NCBI GenBank assembly: GCA_902772745.1 | Contig: CACYBV010000072.1 | Location: 1-9,249 of the forward strand | Direction: 5' to 3' | DNA from: an uncultured Eubacteriales bacterium | GTDB lineage: Bacteria; Bacillota; Clostridia; Lachnospirales; Lachnospiraceae | Length of the DNA stretch: 9,249 nucleotides | Part shown: positions 6,305 through 9,249 of the stretch, piece after piece | Layout of the letters: each line of letters begins with the position of its first letter | Position numbering within the stretch: position 1 is the stretch's first letter | Program-made: the position numbers and the translations under genes | The notes under the pieces: generated by a model | Seen by the model: the letters and a program-made list of their open reading frames with translations, nothing else | What the model was told of the DNA's origin: nothing | Databases searched by the model: none

Positions 6305-6348
6305 AAGTTTTTCACAGCATCTGAGTTTCTGGTCCGAAGTGCATCCGT

Positions 6349-7500
6349 TCAGCGGAACAGAAGCGGGAGGAAGGCTCTCAGACCCTTCCTGCAGACGGTC
6401 AGCTCATGGTAGCCTTCGAAAATGTCATGGCGCCCGCATGAAAGGCCTTCCGCGATCATTTTCTCCATCGCTTCATGGCTTGCAGTACAGCCGGCTTCGT
6501 GATCGCCGTTGCAGGCGTAGAAGACCTTCAGTTTTTCATTAAGCGCCGCAGGGTCGTTCAGGGCTTCCGCCTGCACACCGATCGGCGCATTTCCGATCCC
6601 GCCGATGATTACCCCGAGGTAAGCAAACATGTCGAGGTGGTTCAGCACGATGCTCTGGGACTGGGCCGAACCCATCGAGAGGCCGGCCATCGCCCGGGAT
6701 TCGCGGTCTGTCTTTACCCGGTACTTCGATTCGATCATCGGGATGCAGTCCTGAAGAAGCTCTGTTTCAAAACCGGGGCTTCGAAGCGCCGGCGTCTCGT
6801 CCTCCCGGAGGGAGAAGCCGTAGTTCATGACGACGAGCATCGGTTCGGTTTCACCCGCGGCGATCTGGTTGTCGAGGATGTAGTTTGTCTTTCCCATGTC
6901 GATCCAGCCGGTCTCGTCCTCGCCCGCGCCGTGCTGCAGATACAGGACCGGATACTTTTTATCCGGGTTTTCATCATATCCCGGCGGGCAGTAAACCCAG
7001 CAGACTTTCCAGCGTCCGGTGTGCGAGGAGCGGTAGTATTCCATCCGGAGGTCGCCGTGCGGAACATCCTGCAAAAGGTACCAGGCGCAGCTTTCGTCAA
7101 CGCATTCAAAGGCGTTTGCGGGCTCCTGCGCGCAGTACACGAGAGGCATCTGGTCGCTCAGGACCAATGCGCCGTCCACGAGATACCGGTGCACGCGGAT
7201 ACCGGGCACCGTGTCCACTTCCACAGTCCAGTAACCCCAGTCGTCCCGGGTCATCGGATACTCGCCGGCAAATTCCCCGCCGCCGCCAAGAACACTCACG
7301 CTCTTCGCGTCCGGATTGTAATAAGTCAGGCGCACTCGGCCGTTTCCGAGATTTTTGCAGGGCTCCGCCATCTCGAAGGTCTCCTCCAGCTTAAAGGAGA
7401 AGGGCGCTCCCGGAGGCTTCGGCTCTTTTCTCTGGAAACAGGGAGCAAAATAGGTCAACGTGGAATTGATGGTCTGGTTCTTTAAAATATCCTGTTTCAT
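6349..7500 (-). CDS. CE1-type esterase with N-terminal E-set domain (383 aa)
   Basis: A likely cytoplasmic carbohydrate esterase of the enterochelin-esterase/feruloyl-acetylxylan esterase group. Residues about 45-130 form an Ig-like E-set domain (RLTYYNPDAKSVSVLG, WGYWTVEVD, YLVDGALV). Residues about 150-383 form the alpha/beta-hydrolase: DVPHGDLRMEYY, YPVLYLQHGAGEDETGW (183-199, oxyanion region), AGLSMG (272-277, Ser275), Asp333 in CNGDHEAG and His365 in GYHE. The usual HDWxxWR after the histidine is HELTVCRKG here. The start at 7500 is chosen because AGGAGG (7511-7506) lies 5 nt before it. An upstream in-frame extension to 7599 would run through the end of the preceding gene. The ribosome binding site shares a base with the stop of that gene, so the pair is probably translationally coupled. 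Its best relative is the adjacent 396-residue esterase. The exact ester cannot be assigned. Confidence 0.9.
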   Translation of the reverse strand: MKQDILKNQTINSTLTYFAPCFQRKEPKPPGAPFSFKLEETFEMAEPCKNLGNGRVRLTYYNPDAKSVSVLGGGGEFAGEYPMTRDDWGYWTVEVDTVPGIRVHRYLVDGALVLSDQMPLVYCAQEPANAFECVDESCAWYLLQDVPHGDLRMEYYRSSHTGRWKVCWVYCPPGYDENPDKKYPVLYLQHGAGEDETGWIDMGKTNYILDNQIAAGETEPMLVVMNYGFSLREDETPALRSPGFETELLQDCIPMIESKYRVKTDRESRAMAGLSMGSAQSQSIVLNHLDMFAYLGVIIGGIGNAPIGVQAEALNDPAALNEKLKVFYACNGDHEAGCTASHEAMEKMIAEGLSCGRHDIFEGYHELTVCRKGLRAFLPLLFR

Positions 7501-7505
7501 CTCCG

Positions 7506-7511
7506 CCTCCT
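7506..7511 (-). promoter_or_regulatory. Ribosome binding site of the second esterase, overlapping the upstream stop
   Basis: AGGAGG lies 5 nt before ATG 7500 and shares base 7511 with the TGA (7513-7511) of the preceding esterase. This fixes the start and suggests translational coupling of the two genes. Confidence 0.7.
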
Positions 7512-8701
7512 CAGATAAAAATTCTCTTCGCGAAATCCCGCGCGCAGAAGCGCCAGGTGTCCCACTCATGGAAGCCTCTGTAGCCCTGGCCGTCCACATG
7601 GTAGCCTTTTTCCTTATACTCTTCCCAGCGGTATGGCATCACATCGCCGGGGAAGGTTCGCCTCGTTCCGAAGCCCTCGCGGACGCCGCCGCCGTGCCAC
7701 ATGAGTCTGAAACGGCTGTTGAAGAGTTCTTTATCCTTGAAAACTTCCGAAAAATCGAAGGTGCGGCCAAAATAATTGCCGTCCGGGCTTACAGGCATGA
7801 TATGGCCCGAGAAGCAGCCGAGGTACGAGAAGAGATCCGGGTACCGGAAGGCGGCGAGATACGAATGCACCACCCCGAAGGAAAGTCCCGCGACCGCACG
7901 GTGGTCCTTGTCTCGGATCGTCCGGAATTTCCGGTCGATAAAGGGGATGCATTCCTGACAGAGCACATCGCAGTACTCGATATTCCTATAAATACCGTCC
8001 TCTTCGGTCGGCGCAAAGGCGTCGAAGGAATTCATGACAATGATCATTTCCTTGCATTCGCCCGCCGCGATCATATTGTCGAGGATCAGGTTCACTTTTC
8101 CGTGCCAGATCCAGCCGATCTCATTCTCGCCGCCGCCGTGATGCAGGTACCACACGGGATAGCGTTTTTCGGGCTCCTTATCGTAGTTCGGGGGAAGATA
8201 GACCCAGCAGCTTCGGGTCATCCCGCAGAGCTCCGACTTGTACAGCTCCATCCGGACCGATCCGTGTGGAACGTCCTTGAGAAGCCAGAAGGTATTTTCC
8301 GGGTCCGGCGTATCGCAGTAGTTCGAAAAATGCCCGGCGCCGTAACCGATCGGCTCCCGGGGATTCAGCGTCTTCACGCCGTCCACATAGACGTCGTGAT
8401 AGTGGAAGCCGGGCTCGATCCCGGATGCGGGAACCGTTCCTTCCCACCAGCCGTCTTCCCGCTTCGTGAGAAAGTGAGGCGTATCTTTCGGGAAGGTTCC
8501 GCCCCAGCCCCGGATCTCCACGCTCTTTGCATCCGGCGCGTAATAATGAAAGGTCATACTTCCGTCCTCGTTGGTCTCAAAGCCCCGGGGCGCGGTAAAG
8601 AAGACCCTCTCGCCGTTTTCCATCCTGCTGTTCTGGCGGTTCTGGTCGAAAACCATCATGGAGGAATACAGCGCCTGGTTCAGTCTGATCTCTTCTTCCA
8701 T
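7511..8701 (-). CDS. CE1-type esterase with N-terminal E-set domain (396 aa)
   Basis: First gene of the esterase operon. Residues about 35-125 are an E-set/CBM48-like domain (SMTFHYYAPDAKSVEIRGWGG, the GWWEGTVP strand, YHDVYVDGV). Residues about 145-396 are the esterase domain: DVPHGSVRMELY, YPVWYLHHGGGENEIGW (181-197), AGLSFG (271-276, Ser274) and a GFHEWDTWRF ending (His378) that fits the family's GGHDWxxW. The acidic residue is unusual: the place where relatives carry GTxD reads GGGVREG, so Glu342 is the nearest candidate. It shares many blocks with the next gene (PDAKSV, DVPHGxxRME, ILDNxIAAGE, AGLSxG), pointing to an old tandem duplication. The start is ATG 8701 with AAGGAG 7 nt upstream. 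There is no signal peptide, so action inside the cell on imported oligosaccharides is inferred. The substrate could be acetyl, feruloyl or another ester. Confidence 0.9.
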   Translation of the reverse strand: MEEEIRLNQALYSSMMVFDQNRQNSRMENGERVFFTAPRGFETNEDGSMTFHYYAPDAKSVEIRGWGGTFPKDTPHFLTKREDGWWEGTVPASGIEPGFHYHDVYVDGVKTLNPREPIGYGAGHFSNYCDTPDPENTFWLLKDVPHGSVRMELYKSELCGMTRSCWVYLPPNYDKEPEKRYPVWYLHHGGGENEIGWIWHGKVNLILDNMIAAGECKEMIIVMNSFDAFAPTEEDGIYRNIEYCDVLCQECIPFIDRKFRTIRDKDHRAVAGLSFGVVHSYLAAFRYPDLFSYLGCFSGHIMPVSPDGNYFGRTFDFSEVFKDKELFNSRFRLMWHGGGVREGFGTRRTFPGDVMPYRWEEYKEKGYHVDGQGYRGFHEWDTWRFCARDFAKRIFI

Positions 8702-8731
8702 ACATACTCTCCTTCTTTTCGCGGCGCCTTT

Positions 8732-8746
8732 TTCAGGACACCTGAA
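8732..8746. promoter_or_regulatory. Palindromic operator candidate downstream of the esterase promoter
   Basis: TTCAGG-ACA-CCTGAA is an exact 6-bp dyad with a 3-nt centre. It lies about 12 to 26 nt after the predicted transcription start (near 8757), a classic repressor position. A second pairing, CAGGA (8734-8738) with TCCTG (8747-8751), overlaps it. Confidence 0.45.
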
Positions 8747-8763
8747 TCCTGTCTTTCCCTGTC

Positions 8764-8791
8764 ATTATAACACAGCTTTGGAGAAAAACAA
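8764..8791 (-). promoter_or_regulatory. Promoter of the three-esterase operon
   Basis: A perfect TATAAT (8769-8764) on the minus strand is preceded by a 16-nt spacer and a weak TTGTTT -35 (8791-8786). The transcript would begin near 8757, about 56 nt before ATG 8701. A strong -10 with a poor -35 fits a promoter helped by an activator. Confidence 0.6.
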
Positions 8792-8802
8792 TCCGTTTCT
8801 CC
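8780..8802. promoter_or_regulatory. Inverted repeat overlapping the -35 box of the esterase promoter
   Basis: GGAGAAA (8780-8786) and TTTCTCC (8796-8802) are exact 7-bp arms around 9 nt. The dyad covers the weak -35 (8786-8791). It could be an operator, or the remains of a terminator for the upstream LRR gene; no U-run follows the stem on the minus strand, so the operator reading is preferred. Confidence 0.35.
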
Positions 8803-8805
8803 GGG

Positions 8806-8829
8806 TGTGATCTGCTGTGATATTTACAG
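8806..8829. promoter_or_regulatory. TGTGAT direct repeat and weak dyad upstream of the esterase promoter
   Basis: TGTGAT occurs at 8806-8811 and 8816-8821, exactly 10 nt apart. The second copy is inside CTGTGATATTTACAG (8815-8829), whose ends CTGT and ACAG are inverted. The repeats lie about 15 nt upstream of the -35, where an activator would sit. The 10-mer GTGATATTTA also occurs at 893-902 upstream of the secreted-protein promoter. Confidence 0.3.
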
Positions 8830-8842
8830 TTTCTGTTCCTGT

Positions 8843-9121
8843 TTACCGGAGTGAATACGGCCAGTTTTTCTCCTTTGCAAAGGATTCGGCGGCTGAACCG
8901 GGCGTACAGATCAGCCTGGGTACATGATTTCCCTCTTCATCCCGCTGTGAACTGTCAAAAGCCATCTCATGAAGGACTGTCACGGAAGCCGGTATGATGA
9001 CTTCATCCACGTTCAGGCATCCATAGAAAGCGTAATCCTCGATTTCCGTGATTCCGTCAGGATCGACAGAGCCTTTTCCGATGCAGTCATTATAATCCGC
9101 ATTGATCAGTCCGCAGATATT
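8843..9121 (-). pseudogene. C-terminal end of a BspA-like leucine-rich-repeat protein, frame broken
   Basis: This 92-codon frame ends at TAA 8845-8843 and contains a clear LRR_5/BspA-type unit, DGITEIEDYAFYGC followed by LNVDEVIIPASVTVLHEMAF, and then the typical closing text TPGSAAESFAKEKNWPYS. Such proteins are exported or surface-exposed in gut and rumen Clostridia. The frame has no usable start: a TGA stands at 9124-9122 and no ATG, GTG or TTG precedes the LRR unit. It is therefore either the end of a gene whose earlier part lies in another frame (the frame open from 9249 to 9106, a -1 shift away) or a truncated remnant. A sequencing or assembly indel between about 9109 and 9121 would explain it equally well. 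Confidence 0.6.
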
Positions 9122-9249
9122 TCAAAGACCGCAGCACCGTTTGCTGTCCTTCCCATGGAAGTGATGAGACGATCAGGCGTTTCCGCAAGATACCGCTGAT
9201 GATCTTCGATGATTTTCTGCTCCTTCCATCGATCCAGTCGGAACAGCAG
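9106..9249 (-). CDS. C-terminal 47 codons of an unrecognised protein, possibly the front part of the LRR gene
   Basis: An open frame enters from the right edge and stops at TGA 9108-9106. The residues begin LLFRLDRWKEQK and end with AAVFEISAD. The helical, charged first part followed by a small beta-type end is not recognisable as a family. The frame overlaps the LRR frame by 16 nt and has no own start in the window. Its stop falls just where the LRR frame opens, so the two are most simply one gene split by an indel. If they are separate, this is the end of another gene upstream of an LRR remnant. Confidence 0.4.
   Translation of the reverse strand: MLFRLDRWKEQKIIEDHQRYLAETPDRLITSMGRTANGAAVFEISAD

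Larger units (their letters stand above)
8702..8842. other. Regulatory gap between the LRR end and the esterase operon
   Basis: This 141-nt gap holds the operon promoter, two exact dyads, the TGTGAT direct repeat, a GGCGCC palindrome in the leader and the ribosome binding site. No catabolite-repression cre site matching the usual consensus and no good terminator for the LRR gene were seen. Confidence 0.5.

Noticed and set aside
4997..6412. A 471-codon plus-strand frame
   Set aside because: It is antisense to the 570-residue hydrolase, has no recognisable domain or ribosome binding site, and results from GC-rich codon use.
7460..8770. A 436-codon plus-strand frame longer than the gene on the other strand
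   Set aside because: It spans the start, end and promoter of the minus-strand esterase, shows no family motif, and its content is typical of antisense frames in GC-rich genes.
8702..8842. Catabolite-repression (cre) site before the esterase operon
   Set aside because: No sequence close to the usual cre consensus with a central CG was seen on either strand.
9100..9125. Programmed -1 frameshift joining the LRR frame to the upstream frame
   Set aside because: No slippery heptamer and no evident downstream stimulatory stem; mutation or sequence error is simpler.
8969..9199. A 76-codon plus-strand frame
   Set aside because: The minus strand holds a clear LRR unit over the same bases.

Overview
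The window reads as a chromosomal piece of a plant-fibre-associated Gram-positive anaerobe, most likely a Clostridia/Lachnospiraceae-type member of the Bacillota. This rests on consensus AGGAGG ribosome binding sites, single-chain iron-sulfur L-serine dehydratase, a BspA-type leucine-rich-repeat (LRR) surface protein end, a secreted protein with a Glu/Pro/Thr repeat stalk, and a run of carbohydrate esterases. GC content looks to be in the mid-50s by eye. The genus cannot be fixed from the sequence alone.

Layout from left to right: (1) 1-585, minus strand, is the N-terminal part of an exported protein with a TTG start, a signal peptide, about seven tandem 14-residue acidic repeats and the start of an Ig-like domain; it runs off the left edge. 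(2) 586-1074 has no gene and holds the regulatory region of that protein. (3) 1075-2889, minus, is an ABC half-transporter with fused membrane and ATPase domains and its own strong promoter. (4) 2890-3242 is a divergent intergenic region with the transporter promoter on one side and, on the other, a structured leader before sdaA. (5) 3243-4457, plus, is single-chain L-serine ammonia-lyase. (6) 4438-4477 is a bidirectional terminator between convergent units. (7) 4541-8701, minus, is a three-gene esterase operon read right to left: two related CE1-type esterases with an N-terminal E-set domain (396 and 383 aa, 10 nt apart), then a 570-aa protein with a PHB-depolymerase/feruloyl-esterase-like C-terminal half and a second, degenerate hydrolase-like N-terminal half. 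(8) 8702-8842 holds the operon promoter and several dyads. (9) 8843-9249, minus, is the 3' end of a BspA-like LRR protein in which the reading frame is broken.

None of the three esterases shows a signal peptide, so the natural reading (inference) is intracellular removal of acetyl or feruloyl-type esters from imported plant oligosaccharides. The transporter is on a separate unit and nothing in the sequence ties it to the esterases. The serine dehydratase is an ordinary amino-acid catabolic gene. The less ordinary parts are the attenuator-like sdaA leader, the tandem-hydrolase protein, the frame-broken LRR end, the phased GTGAT boxes upstream of two promoters, and a hairpin plus T-run in the operon that faces against its transcription.
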